A stretch of DNA of 64,000 bases, taken from positions 466,669-530,668 of the forward strand of contig JAZAYU010000168.1 in the NCBI GenBank assembly GCA_038501625.1. Direction: 5' to 3'. This document shows positions 11,326-23,405 of the stretch, piece by piece. This DNA is from Corbicula japonica (lineage: Eukaryota; Mollusca; Bivalvia; Venerida; Cyrenidae). The position numbers were made by a program, and so were the translations under genes. A model generated the notes under the pieces. The model made no database searches and had not been told where the DNA came from. It saw nothing but the letters and a program-made list of their open reading frames with translations. Positions within the stretch are counted from its first letter, which is position 1, and the number at the start of each line of letters is the position of its first letter.

Positions 11326-11957
11326 ATTGATTTCTACAGTTGTTATTCATATAAAAGAAATAAGAAAGATTATAAGTACACATTGTATGAGCCTAAATGC
11401 AGTAATTTAGAGACTCAGGGAAATCGAGTGTATCTTATTATTAAAGGAATCAGGAGATATCTCAGATTTGCACTGAACAAAATGCTACACACTATATTTA
11501 GTGAAAATCCATCTAGCTTTTATTAAGGAGATATATCATTCTAAAGCTATTAGTGGAACAATTGTCAATCTGCTGGGCAACATATTTAGGAAGGCATTTA
11601 CACTGACACAGATCGTGAGTAATTTGTGACATTTGCTAATGTGGAGAAGGGATTAGTTAATTGCAGGGTATTGATTGGAATGAATACTTCAATACTGATA
11701 ATAACATTAATGCATTGTCCTGGGAGAGACATGAGGCCCAAACAGTCTGAAAAGCTCACTTCTGTTAAACCTATACTTCATATACAATTTAACCTGTCTA
11801 AGCAGCAACCTGCATTCAGCAACCACCTGTCTTAAACAACCAGTTTAACTGTCCTAATTTCACATTTTGTTATAATTTTTAGCTGTCTTAAACAGCCACC
11901 TGTATTAAGCAGCCACGTTTTGTCACTCCCTTGCATGACTGCTAAATACAGGTTTGA
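11326..11957. other. Spacer with a short decayed repeat
   Basis: Near 11800-11950 are several variants of CTGTCTTAAACAGCCACCTG. The same words in inverse orientation (GGCTGCTTAACACAGGTGGC) occur at 45490-45620, so this is a dispersed repeat of unknown type. No gene seen. Confidence 0.4.
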
Positions 11958-12060
11958 GTGTCAACGCCTTTTATTGCATAAGAAAACAGTGTAGATCCAG
12001 ATCAGACAGCACATCTGATCAGATTATGATCTGTATTGTTTGCTATTTGGTCATTTGTGA
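11958..12060. repeat. Family P MITE, partial copy
   Basis: CAGTGTAGATCCAGATCAGA, GCACATCTGATCAG and TTTGCTATTTGGTCA in family order; the right half is missing. Confidence 0.6.
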
Positions 12061-12129
12061 TAGATCATGTTATTCTTTAACAAGACACAAACATCAACTG
12101 GCATAATTTCTAAGATTAACAAAACATGA

Positions 12130-12290
12130 GTTTGCCAGGTCCATGAGTCTGTCACTGTCACAGTTGGATTGTTTAAAGTAAGCATGAAGCCCTTCAGGCA
12201 TCACAAACTTTAAACAACCCATTTTTTTCCATATACAAAACACCATCAGATATAGAGTCAATCCTTAAGAAATGTCAGGTTTTTAAGAAA
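12130..12290. repeat. Decayed inverted-repeat element related to 57677-57819
   Basis: Shares CTTTAAACAACCCA, TTTTCCATA and AGTCAATCCTT with the palindromic element at 57.7 kb, in the same order. The left arm is weak. Confidence 0.4.
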
Positions 12291-12354
12291 TGTCAAAATA
12301 TACCTTATTTACTTCTACTTCCAGTTTCAAGGGCAAAACATTAAGCTACATTAT

Positions 12355-12625
12355 TTCACTAGACTGTTTTTCCTTTGAACACTTGAGTTGCCCTCTGATG
12401 CTATGTCAGAATAAAAATGCAAGTACAAAAAAGGGCACAACTCCATCAAATGTGACCTTGACCTAAAGAATTTGACATCATTACGGGTGTGTTGTCATAA
12501 GCAACATAATTTGAAAGTTTTGCGAAGAAATATTAAGAAATGGCAAACGTAAAGCCTACGTTAAGATTTCGTGATGGACGGACATAAGCAGGGACAAAGC
12601 GATCCCTATGTATCGCCTTTTCTTG
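12355..12625 (-). repeat. Helentron-like family F, one-unit decayed copy
   Basis: On the - strand it reads GGCGATACATAGGGATCGC, then AAATCTTAACGTAGGCTTTA, CATTTCTTAATATTTCTTCG and GGTCAAGGTCACATTTGATG, the same order as element F at 59214-59946. Only one core unit is present. Confidence 0.6.
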
Positions 12626-12828
12626 GAATTGGCAACACACAAACCAACATTATTTTGACAGATGACCATAATATATTGTTTTAGGTCTGTTCAAATAGTA
12701 TGCAAATGCATGTATCTCTCTTAAACAGCATTACAGGTCACATTATACTGGAATTCATAGTTAATAATAAATATTCAAAATAGCCTACTTTACAGTATAC
12801 ATCGTATTCTTTTGATTACAATTTAAAG

Positions 12829-13242
12829 CCCCAGCCCTAAACTTAAGAATATACTATTGAAAAATCATATTTGTCCATATAGACTCCAATATATAAACTC
12901 TCTAACAGAAAACAAAAGGTCTGATTGAATTCTTTCTTATTGACGGGATTTTCAATGATAATGTTAAATTATAGTTAACAAACTTTAAGAAGCTAAATAT
13001 AATGGAGCTATATTTAGCAAATATTTTTGACGAAGCGACCACTTCATGTACGATCTCGATTTCTGTGACGTTTCGGAAATCCTACTTTCGCTTTTAGTCG
13101 CGCAGACCAAATTTATTTTAGCAAATTATAAATATTATTTAGCCCGAACTAATGCTGCAAATTTGTGCCTTTAGTTCCAAATACATGTAATATTTTTCTA
13201 CAAGAGCGAGTTAAATTGAAGTAATGCCGCTTTAAAGCATAT
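12829..13242. mobile_element. Possible decayed TTAA-flanked element
   Basis: The left side reads TTTAAAGCCCCAGCCC and the right side, inverted, reads TTTAAAGCGGCATTAC. A TTAA lies at each end and the interior is richer in CG than the surroundings. The inverted repeats match only in part, so this is tentative. Confidence 0.3.
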
Positions 13243-13635
13243 TAGATAGTCTTTAAGATGTATACTCTTCATTTACAGGAATGGTTAAACAGTGGAAATT
13301 CCTTTGAAATTTTTCATTAACAAAATATTGTCAGGTGAAGAGATTTGGTCAAGCTAGTGGCTGGGTGCGCAGCAGACACAACAGAATACACTACTGATGG
13401 TCATATTTCCTGTTACTGATCCTATCAGGGAAACAACAGTCAGGAACAGAAGCATTCCAGGATGGTAGGGAAAATAAACACTGATAACAATCTGACCAGC
13501 ATCAAAGCTACTAATCACTATGTTAATTAGTAAACAAAGCTTCTGATCAACCTATTAATTGGTAAGCAAACACTGATAAGCCATCTTACACCAGCATACA
13601 TTACACACCTCTGTCACAGTCCATCAGGGGAAGGT
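13243..13635. other. Spacer, no gene seen
   Basis: Nothing recognised. Short variants of CTGATAACAATCTGACC / CTGATCAACC recur but form no clear array. Confidence 0.35.
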
Positions 13636-13877
13636 TTAACCCTTTCCTGTATAGATACACCTTTATTGCTAGGGCGAACAGTTTAGATTCAGATCAGCCA
13701 GCACATCCGTGCAGTCTGATCAGGATCTAAACTGTTCGCTTTTTGATTCATTATGTTATTTCTGACCAAAATGCGACCAGTGCAGATCCTGATCAGACGG
13801 CACGGATGTGCCGGCTGATCTGGATCTACACTGGTCGCACATGACTAAAAATGCGTATATATCAAGGAAAGGTTTAA
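13636..13877. mobile_element. Family P MITE, full-length copy
   Basis: Ends TTAACCCTTTCCTGTATAGA and GGAAAGGTTTAA, an inverted terminal repeat with TTAA at the outer edge. Inside are two palindromic halves: GATCAGCCAGCACATCCGTG / CTGATCAGGATCTAAACTG, and GATCCTGATCAGACGGCACG / CTGATCTGGATCTACACTG. It is one of the best preserved of the roughly 16 copies in the window and codes for nothing. Confidence 0.85.
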
Positions 13878-15117
13878 TCAAATCTGTTAACTCTAATATT
13901 CTTCATCAGATTCAGTTGAACAATATTTGTTTCCCTTGTTCTATTAGAAAAGTTAATAATGTTATAATTATTAACTGGGCAACAGACATTTTACCATATT
14001 ATATCTATTCAGAGTAACTTTTAGCCTAAACAAAATTTTAAAGTGATATAAATTACATATATTTTCATTGCAACAACATTAAATTGCATGATTCATCATT
14101 TATAAAGGGCATCTGCTCTGGATGGTAATGGTACTTTACTTAAAACAGATGTGCACATGGACACTGTAGTCAATTGTTAAGTTATTTAAAGTTGCAATTA
14201 GTTATAATTTAAGGTCACTAATAAATATTGATTGATATCAATGCCAAAATAGCTTTTTGGCACAAAGCACATATTCAAAGTATATAATCAGAAAACAACA
14301 TGATGCAACAACCGAAGTACAGGCGAAAACTAAATAAGGTGATGAAGCATTTAAGAACATAACAGATTATTTGACAACTCGTCGAAAACCCAATGTGTAG
14401 AAAGCAAGCAAATTCTTCATTTTTTGCTCAAGATATATTTATTTATAATTAATTTTGAAAGTACTTAATAAAAAAATATTTTGCAAGCAAAAACATGAGA
14501 GCCAAACTGCCACAAAATACATCAGAAAGTGAAATTTGGTTATTTGTGCAATAACAGGGCCATAATTTCAGAGTCACTAAAGTGATCTGGCTTGTTTCTT
14601 ATAAATTATCCACAAATAAAGGCCCACAATTCAACAGTAACAAGATTATCAAATTTGGCTAATAATCTTAGCTGATAATCATTCTAAAGGGAATGAAGAT
14701 TGAGAGGAGAAATCTAGCAAATCTAGAAATAAGAAAGCAGTTATTTGCCCTTTACTTCAATATGAGTTTAACCACATGTGTGACCCTTGTAGATCTTAGA
14801 CACCACATCATATCAAATACCAAAATTCTCTATACTTGTTCAGCAACAACAGTTTCACTTTTGGTGCACTGTGTCTAAACTAGTCTCAGATATGGGTAAG
14901 ATACAACTACCTGACAGACTGCACTGGTAATGATTAACTTGGACATTACAATCAGCCTCCTCCCCAGAGTACTCACATCTGATCATGTCCAGTCATAACT
15001 GTTACATTTATCAACCAGGACATTACAGTACTTATCAGAAAGTAGCCATTCATCTACATACCTTGTGATTGTATTTAAAAAATAATGAACAGACTCAATC
15101 AAACCAGCGAAACTGTT
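13878..15117. other. Spacer, no gene seen
   Basis: AT-rich. Small open frames near 14693 and 13808 carry no recognisable motif; the latter starts in the MITE. Confidence 0.45.
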
Positions 15118-15337
15118 AACAAGAGGGTCCATAGGACCTTGGGTCGCTCACCTGTCAACAACTGCTCAATGCTTGCAAGAATTTTGTGCAAGTATGGTAA
15201 ATCAAGTCAAAAAATAAAGCTGCTAATGTGAAAAGGTCAAAATAGCTTACTCTGGCTCTTTCAAGGGCCATAACTCTGGAACCCATTATGGAATCTATGG
15301 ATAAATATTTTGACCAAGTTTGAAGAAGACCAAAACT

Positions 15338-16905
15338 AGATGTTTTTTGTGAAAAACGCATGTCTCCCCCCTGCGCCACCCCCCCCCACCCCTGCGCCCA
15401 GACCCCTGTGACCTTGACCTTTGACATACTGATCCCATAATAAACAGGGTTCTTCTACTCAGTAAGGGCTATTACCCTATTTAGTTTGAATGCTCTGGGT
15501 CAAGCCGTACTCCAGTAATTGACCGGATACAGTTTTTACTCTTCGGGGCCCCTGTGACCTTGACCTTTGACCTACTGACCCCAAAATCAATAGGGTTCTT
15601 CTACTCTATAATGGCTATCAACCTATGAAGTTTGAAGTCCCTGGGTCAAAGGGTACTCAAGTTATGGAGCAGAAACGGTTTTCACTCTTCGGTCCCCTGT
15701 GACCTTGACCTTTGACCTACTGACCCCAAAATCAATAGGGTTCTTCTACTCAATAAGGGCTATCATCCTATGAAGTTTGAAGGCTCCGGGTCAAAGGGTA
15801 CTCGAATTATTGAGCGGAAACGGTTTTCACTCTTCGGGCCCCTTTGACCTTGACCTTTAACCTACTGACCCCAAAATCAGTAGGGTTCTTCTACTTAATA
15901 AGGGCTATCAACCTATGAAGTTTGAAGGCTCTGGGTCAAAGGGTACTCAAATTATTGAGCGGAAACGGTTTTCACTCTTCAGGCCCCAGTGACCTTGACC
16001 TTTGACCTACTGACCCCAAAATCAATAGGGTTCTTCTACTCAATAACGGCTATCATCCTATGAAGTTTGAAGGCTCTGGGTCAAAGGGTACTCGAGTTAT
16101 TGAGCGGAAACGGTTTTCACTCTTCGGGTCAATGTGACCTTGACCTTTGACCTACTGACCCCAAAATCAATAGGGTTCTTCTACTCAATAAGATCTATCA
16201 TCCTATGAAGTTTGAAGGCTCTGGGTCAAAGGGTACTCGAGTTATTGAGCGGAAACAGTTTTCAACCTTCGGGTCACTGTGACCTTGACCTTTGACCTAC
16301 TGACCCCAAAATCAATAGGGTTCTTCTACTCAATAAGGGCTATCACCCTATGAAGTTTGGAGGCTCTGGGTCAAAGGGTACTCGAGTTATTGAGCGGAAA
16401 CGGTTTTCACTCTTTGGGTCACTGTGACCTTGACCTTTGACCTACTGACCCCAAAATCAATAAGGTTCTTCTACTCAATAAGGGCTATCACCCTATGAAG
16501 TTTAAAGGCTCTGGGTCAAAGGGTACTCGAGTAATTTAGCGGAAACGGTTTTCACTCTTCGGGTCACTGTGACCTTGACCTTTGACCTACTGACCCAAAA
16601 TCAAAAGGGTTCTTCTACTCAATAAGGGCTATCACCCTATGAAGTTTGGAGGCTCTGGATCAAAGGGTACTCGAGTTATTGAGCGGAAACGGTTTTCACT
16701 CTTCGGGTCACTGTGACCTTGGCCTTTGACCTACTGACCCCAAAATCAAAAGGGTTCTTCTACTCAATAAGGGCTATCACCCTATGAAGTTTGAAGGCTC
16801 TGGGTCAAAGGGTACTGGAGTTATTGAGCGGAAACGGAAGTGTGACAGACGGACAGACGGACAGGGCAAAAACAATATGTCTCCCCCAGAGGGGGGGAGA
16901 CATAA
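15338..16905 (+). mobile_element. Helentron-like element D, inserted in E
   Basis: Carries CATGTCTCCCCCC near the left end and ends in the hairpin TATGTCTCCCCC AGA GGGGGGGAGACATA (16876-16904). The core is about ten units of roughly 145 bp. Both flanks belong to the 145-bp unit of element E (GAAGACCAAAACTA to the left, ATTAAGACCCCTAGAG to the right). No coding sequence. The exact left edge is uncertain by a few bases. Confidence 0.7.
15405..16840 (+). repeat. Tandem array, about 145-bp unit, in element D
   Basis: About ten units, each with GTGACCTTGACCTTTGACCT, GGGTTCTTCTACTCAATAAG, CCTATGAAGTTTGAAGGCTC and GAGCGGAAACGGTTTTCACT. The units are very alike towards the right, suggesting recent expansion. 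The array is preceded by a C-rich stretch at 15363-15402. Confidence 0.9.
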
Positions 16906-16909
16906 TTAA

Positions 16910-18684
16910 GACCCCTAGAGTGAGGACAAGCTTTTCTTTAATTGGACCAAGTGACCTAGATTTCAAGGTAACATGACCCAGTTTCGAACTTGACCTAGAT
17001 ATCATTGAGATAAACTTTCTGACCAAGTTTAAAGAAGATTGCACCAAAATTAAAGACTGCTAGAGTGCAGACAAGCATTTGCTATAATTTGACCTAGTGA
17101 CCTAGATTTCAAGGTCACATGACCAAGTTTCAAACTTGACCTAGATATCATTGAGATAAACATTCTGACCAAGTTTAAAGAAGATTGCACCAAAATTACA
17201 ACCGCTAGAGTGCAGAAAGCTTTTTCTTCAATTTGACCTAGTGACCTAGTTTTTAGGGTCACATGACCTAGTTATGAACTTGATCTAGATATAATTGAGA
17301 TAAACATTCTGATCAAGTTTAAAGAAGATTGCACCATAATTAAGACTGCTAAAGTACAGACAAGCTTTTTCTATAATTTGACCTAGTGACCTAGATTTCA
17401 AGGTCACATGACCCAGTTTCGAAATTGAAGTAGATGTTATTGAGATAAACATTCTGGCCAAGTTGAAAGAAGATCCCACTTGAATGAAGACCACTAGAGT
17501 GCGGACAAGCTTTTTCTTTAATTTGACCTAGTGACCTTGATTTCAAGGTCACATGACCCAGTTTCGATCTTGACCTTAATGTCATCGAGATAAACATTCT
17601 GACCAAGTTAAAAGAAGATCGCACCAAAATTAAGACTGCTAGAGTGCAGATAAGATTTTTCTATAATTTGACCTAGTGACCTAGATTTCATAGTCACATG
17701 ACCCACTTTCGAACTTGACCTTGATATCATTGAGATTTACATTCTGACCAAGTTTGAAGAAGATCAGACCAAAACTACGACCACTAGAGTGCAGACAAGC
17801 TTTTTCTATAATTTGACCTCGTGACCTAGATTTCAAGGTCACATGACCCAGTTTCAAACTTGACCTAGATATCATTCAGACAAACATTCTGACAAAAATT
17901 GAAGAAGATCCCATTAAAATTAAGACCCCTAGGCTGCAGACAAGATTTTCTTTGATTTGACCTAGTGACCTAGATTTCAAGGTAACATGACCCCGTTTCG
18001 AACTTGATCTAGATATCATTGAGATAAACATTCTGACCAAGTTTAAAGAAGATTGCATTAAAATTTAGACTGCTAGGGTGCATACAAGCTTTTTCAATAA
18101 TTTGACGTATTGACCTAGATTTGAAGGTCACATGACCCAGTTTCGAACTTGACCTAGATATCATTGAGATAAACATTCTGACCATGTTTGAAGAAGATCA
18201 GACCAAAATTACGACCGCTAGTTAGCAGACAAGCTTTTTCTATAATTTGACCTAGTGACCTAGATTTCAAGGTCACATGACCCAGTTTCAAATTTGACCT
18301 AGATATCATTGAGATAAACATTCTGACCAAGTTTAAAGATCACACCAAAATTACGACCACTAGGGTGCGGAGAAGCTTTTTCTTTAATTTGACCTAGTGA
18401 CCTAGATTTCAAGGTCACATGACCCAGTTTCGAACTTGACCTAGATATCATTGAGATAAACATTCTGATCAAGTTTAAAGAAGATCGCACCAAAATTAAG
18501 ACTGCTAGAGTGCAGACAAGCTTTTTCTATAATTTGACCTAGTGACCTAGATTTGAAGGTCACATGACCCAGTTTCGAACTTGACCTAGATATCATTGAG
18601 ATAAACATTCTGACCAAGTTTAAAAAGATTGCACCAAAATTACAACCGCTAGAGTGCGGACAAGCTTTTCTATAATTTGACCTA
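16910..18684 (+). repeat. Tandem array, about 145-bp unit, in element E
   Basis: About twelve units with CTAGAGTGCAGACAAGCTTT, ATTTGACCTAGTGACCTAGA, TCAAGGTCACATGACCCAGT and GACCAAGTTTAAAGAAGATT. The array resumes for one more unit at 19571. Confidence 0.9.
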
Positions 18685-18685
18685 G

Positions 18686-19569
18686 CAGGGCTTTTTCAGC
18701 CCATCTCACGGGGCCGATATTCGGCCCCGTTCCCAATGCAAAATAGCGACCATTTTTCCCAATTTCAAGAAAAAAATTCCCAATCTCGTAAATTTATTCC
18801 CCTTTTGAACCGATTGCCTTAAAAAATGATAAACGAGAAACTATAATATCGAGACTTTTCAAGCGCGAATCGTTTGTTTATCGGTGATCTGTGAAAACTT
18901 CTTTCTGTGAAAAATGTATGTACTGGTGTAAAAACCGGTATTTACCGTAACCCAAGTTGAAGATGGAGCGCGGCGCTCCAGATAACTTATATTATGGTCA
19001 AATTATGGTTTGAATATATAACAGAAATTATATTTTTATTTCGTTAACAAATGATTTTTTCGCGATAATCGTTCGACTGCGTACAAAACAGAAAGGATGA
19101 ATCAAAAATTGTATGTGCAGTACCGGCTTTTATAATGACCCGCGAAAACTTGTGACGAAAATTTAAAAATGTCGTATAATAGTAAAAACTATGCAAAAAG
19201 GCCGCAAAAAAAAGATGCCAAGGGTACTCCAAAACTAAACTCTCTGTGGAACAAAACATCAAATGTTTCAAAAGTTCTTTCCCAGTCAGTTGAAGCTTGC
19301 CAAGTTTCTAAGGATCAGATGATGGCCATTCTACTGTATAAGTGATACATCTGTAAAGCTGTCAGAACAAACTCTGGAAGAGATTTGTAACATTTCCAGG
19401 GACACTAAAGCAAGGCAAATCAAGCTATATTGCAGATAAATAATTGTTGAAATTTCCCAATTTGGTTTGATTTGTTGATACTTTTTTTCCCAAATTTGAC
19501 TATTTACCACGTCAAAAATTCCCCATTTGGGCAGGGGCCTTTTTCCCAAAAACCCCTGAAAAAGCCCTG
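18686..19569. mobile_element. 884-bp DNA transposon with CAGGGCTTTTTCAG ends, in element E
   Basis: Perfect terminal inverted repeats: CAGGGCTTTTTCAG at the left and CTGAAAAAGCCCTG at the right (one more base pairs if G/C is included). It splits the word CCTAGTGACCTAG of the 145-bp array. The flanks support a target duplication of CCTAG (5 bp) or CTA (3 bp), depending on where the edge is drawn. The interior has the palindrome GGGGCCGATATTCGGCCCC near the left, and repeated TTCCCAATTT / TTCCCCATTT words near both ends. No transposase; superfamily undecided. Confidence 0.75.
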
Positions 19570-19783
19570 CCTAGTGACCTAGATTTTAGGGTCAAATGAC
19601 CCAATTACGAACTCGATCTAGATATCATTGAGATAAACATTCTGACTAAGTTTGAAGAAGATTGGACCAAAATTACAACCGCTAGAGTGCGGACAACAAT
19701 TGTGAACGGACGGACGGATGACGGACAACGGACGAAGTCCCCTCACAAAAGCTCACTCTGTCACTATGTGACAGGTGAGCTAA

Positions 19784-21640
19784 TAAAAATGGACAGTTAG
19801 TGTCTATGCTCATAAAATTTAATCTTTAAAACACTTGGATGAATTTAACAACATGTTCCACATGAAATTTACAAGATGAGAAATTTCTGACTGGAGAAAC
19901 AAATTTTACAACTTTATTTACCGAAAAAAAGCTAACCATAAATGACCAAGACTTCGATTCTTGAAGACGTTTTAAGCTCAATAGCTTTTAGTCCTATAAA
20001 CATGACATTGTAAAGCTTATTTAACATTTTTATATTTTATGGCAATTACGACGTCATTTCACCAAACATAGTTTTCCTGTCGCATTTTCAGTCGGGACAA
20101 TTATCTAAGTTATTGGCAAATTTACAACATGACCGGCTTAAATGTAGCAATATTTAATTAATATTACTCTTATTCTTGCTTCAGACACAAAAATTAAACA
20201 TTATCCAGTTATAAATTATCCATTTTAATTTCCACAACCGTGTTCTTGTTTACGCAGCTGTCAGCCGTGTAGACATTGCTCGATTCTGATTGGCTCATGC
20301 AACTGCCTTATGTTATACAGTACCAATTGGACAAATTACAGATAAATAGATTTTTTTAAATAAAATAAATCATACTTCCCCATAAAATCGGACAGAAATA
20401 TAATTATATATTCTTGATAATTTAAGTTAGCTCACCATAGTTTGATTGTTTTTCTTACTGTTTTAAGGACATAACCTGACTATTGAAAATATTGTTTTCG
20501 TCTATGAAAATTTTTACGGAACTGTCAATCAGCAATATGTCAAGTGAAAGTCCTGCGTAAACAGTTCTTAAATATTGTTTCTTATCGGATCTAATTCATG
20601 TTTACCGATGCTTTGATGCTTTAAGGTGAATTTTGCTATATATTTTTAGTGTTTAACCATATAAAGCTGAGATTTTGACTTTCTGTAAACTTTTTGTTAA
20701 AACTAAATATGCGGCATGTTTTTGATGCATGGCATTTACAGCTAACACTTGCCATTGAAAATGAATGTAGTATATAAAATATCATAATGTAAAAGTTTAA
20801 GGTGAAAGAAGCATGCGTTCCTCTAAATATTTGGAAGAAATAGCTTTCAACCATCAGTAGTTAACCACATACACATTGTTTGTTTATAGCAAAGAAGTTG
20901 ATGATAGTTTTTATAGCTTCTGTCTTCCTTGTGTTTTATTTGCAACAAAAGAAAAATGGGTGTACTTAAAGTCTTAATAAAGTGGACTATTTATAGATAT
21001 CTGTAAACATCAAAATCAGAAAAGCTACTACTCACATGCACAGTTAAAGAATGCTGTACTCTTGACCAATGCCCTACAGCCAGAGAAAGACACTCAGTCA
21101 CATATTATTGTCCTAAGACAGGAAATGATTAGACATAATAAAGAAGCCATTATACTGGTCATCTGTTGGTTCGCGTTACTTAACAGTTATCACAATGAAG
21201 TAAAGACGAAAACAAACTAACCTGTTAAATTTTGATTTATTTCTCCTATTCCAACCTTTTCCTGTTATTTAATTCTTAAAATGACCATGGAATATCCAAA
21301 AACAATAGAATGCATCCATATGATTGTCATTGGTGTCCGCCATGTTGTCTTGATGACGTCATCATTAGTTTCGCGGTATGTGAAAAATCTTGGAATAAAT
21401 CGAACACTCATAGGTTTAGAACACTAAATGTTTAATCAGATAACAAGTCATTTAAAGTGTGATAGGTGAACATGTCAAAACTTTAACTGTTAACTAAATT
21501 TTAACAAATAACAACTGTTTATCACACTGACTGTAAAAAATTACTCCTCTGGACAGTGCTTGCAATGAAAAGAACTTTCGTTCCATATTTAATATTTAGT
21601 GGTTGGTTACCTATCTGATTTAAAATTCAGTGGTCGGTTA
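19784..21640. other. Spacer, no gene seen
   Basis: AT-rich; nothing recognised. A CRE-like TGACGTCA at about 21353 stands alone and is not called as a regulatory site. Confidence 0.45.
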
Positions 21641-23180
21641 CCTAACTACATATAAACACTTCCGGGGCTATGGGCGGCGCAGACAAACTTGTAAACAAAG
21701 CAAAATAGGACAAAAATAAGGCTGAAGGTGAGTGATTTTGCTTCATTTCTAACAAAAACACTATATTTGATGTATACGAACGAATACTCAAAAAGAAACT
21801 GCTCAAAACTGTTGAAAAAACGTTTTTTCGTCAAACCACAAATATAGGTCAGCAACGTGACAAAGTAAACAATCGGTAGAGGGCACAACACAATTGCCGC
21901 GAGACAAAAAATGACGCGACACCAATGATGACCAGTATAAAAGTGTTGCCAAATGTATTGATGTGTCTGGCAAAATGCAACTTGTGGCCATGGAGATAAA
22001 TCTTAACAGCACAAATGAACCAGTAAAACAGGGTAATTTTCATACTGATAAAACTTTACTATAAGTTTCTAAAAAAGCATTCACAAAAGATTTAGGTATA
22101 AATGTTCAGAATAAACTCATAGACAAAGAGTTGTCTGGGGGAGAAAATCTGGACAAACTAACTTGTTTAAGTTTAAATTGTTGTTTGTTTGCGATTTAAA
22201 TGAGAATGTGTCTTTCAGGTTTCATGACAAACTTATTTGAGGTGACTTTCTCATAGCGCTTCATAGTTCGAGATTTGATGGTCAGGTTGTAGAGACTGAG
22301 AAATAGTAGGCTACAGTATAGTTTTGCTAGACTTTAAAAGAAAACTTATCCGAATACTATGACATTAACAAATTGTGGGCTCATAAAGTGTCGTAATAGA
22401 AAACCTCCGAGAACAAAAATTCGTTCAGACGTAAATGGAATTACCGTCAAAGTCTCTGACTGGTGTAAATTCGCCTTTTCCTCTTGTCATGCTGACAAAA
22501 TTCTCCTTTTTTCTACATCATGACTGCTTCTAAAAATAGATATGTCAGCATCCGCATCCTTTTCTGGATGTGGCGTTTAAAGTATTTACCGAAGAGGAAT
22601 GGGGAACCAGCTTATTCGTATTGCGCACCGATACCGTACCTTATCGTGCATCGTTGCGTTAACAGAATTCATGCCAAATTCGATTGCAAAATTGGAGAAC
22701 AATAAACATATTTGAAAATTTTTCTTTATAGTGACTTAATGGTGGTTCCTTTGAAAACAATTGTTTTAAAATTCGTTCTATTTCTTCAAAACTTTAAACT
22801 ACGTCATAGATTTTAACCGTCTTTAAATAAATAGTTGTTGGCATTAATTGATGTAAATGAAATTATGTTTATAAAATTCTGTTTATTTTCTGATACAATA
22901 TGCATTATGCTATCTCTAACAGAAGAATTCCGACATTATTGCTTTAGATCATAATCTTTTAAGCTCAGCTACAAACATTAATTAACTTCACAAAATTCCT
23001 CACCAATTAGCATGCAAAAAAAATCATCTTCCCAAGAAGCATAGGCTTATAGAAGGGTTGCCACATCACATTTTTCTAAGCAGCCGATTTCTTCAACTCT
23101 TTTTAACCGTTTTAGTTCTGAGGATTAATGTTTTAAATTGTACGAAATCAGATCTCTCATTTTCATCAACTGCCAATAAA
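21641..23180. other. Spacer, no gene seen
   Basis: Several short open frames on both strands (for example 21646-22043 on the - strand) lack known motifs. The words GTGGTTGGTTACCTATCTG and GTGGTCGGTTACCTAACTA near 21600-21640 are a short imperfect direct repeat. Confidence 0.4.
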
Positions 23181-23184
23181 AAAA

Positions 23185-23405
23185 TGCGTATATTGACGCT
23201 ATGGGACTCGAGTCGATGCTCAGAAACTTGAGTTATTCTGTAAAAGCCGACTCTTTGGAACTTGAAGGATTCTGTTCGAGCCTCGACGCTAAGCTAGGCG
23301 ATAAGGAATTCTACTCAAGACGACGCCGGGGCCGTGATGGATGCTGTTTGAGTCTACGCTATCGTGCGTGAAGAATTCTACTCAAGTCGATGTTTGGGTG
23401 TTTGA
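23185..23405. repeat. Imperfect repeat of GA-ATTCTACTCAAG words
   Basis: GGAATTCTACTCAAGACGAC (about 23305) and GAATTCTACTCAAGTCGATG (about 23374) are near-copies. GACTCGAGTCGATGCTCAG and TGTTCGAGCCTCGACGCTAA belong to the same pattern. The stretch is richer in CG than its surroundings. Its type is unknown. Confidence 0.35.

Larger units (their letters stand above)
15118..19783 (+). mobile_element. Helentron-like element E (outer element of second nest)
   Basis: Starts AACAAGAGGGTCCATAGGAC. Close to the start is GGTCGCTCACCTGTCA, the inverse of the right-end hairpin at 19751-19780 (GCTCAC..TGTCAC TA TGTGACAGGTGAGC), which is followed by CTAA. The core is a tandem array of about 145-bp units (16910-18684 and 19571-19700), marked by TTTGACCTAGTGACCTAGAT and GATATCATTGAGATAAACAT. 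It is interrupted by element D (about 15338-16905) and by an 884-bp TIR element (18686-19569). It codes for nothing; short antisense frames across the array are artefacts of the repeat. Confidence 0.75.

Noticed and set aside
21350..21360. TGACGTCA as a CRE promoter element
   Set aside because: Single short motif with no gene beside it.
21646..22043. Overlapping - strand frames of 64-81 codons with hydrophobic runs
   Set aside because: No domain, no consistent splice sites, and three frames are open at once, as in AT-rich spacer.
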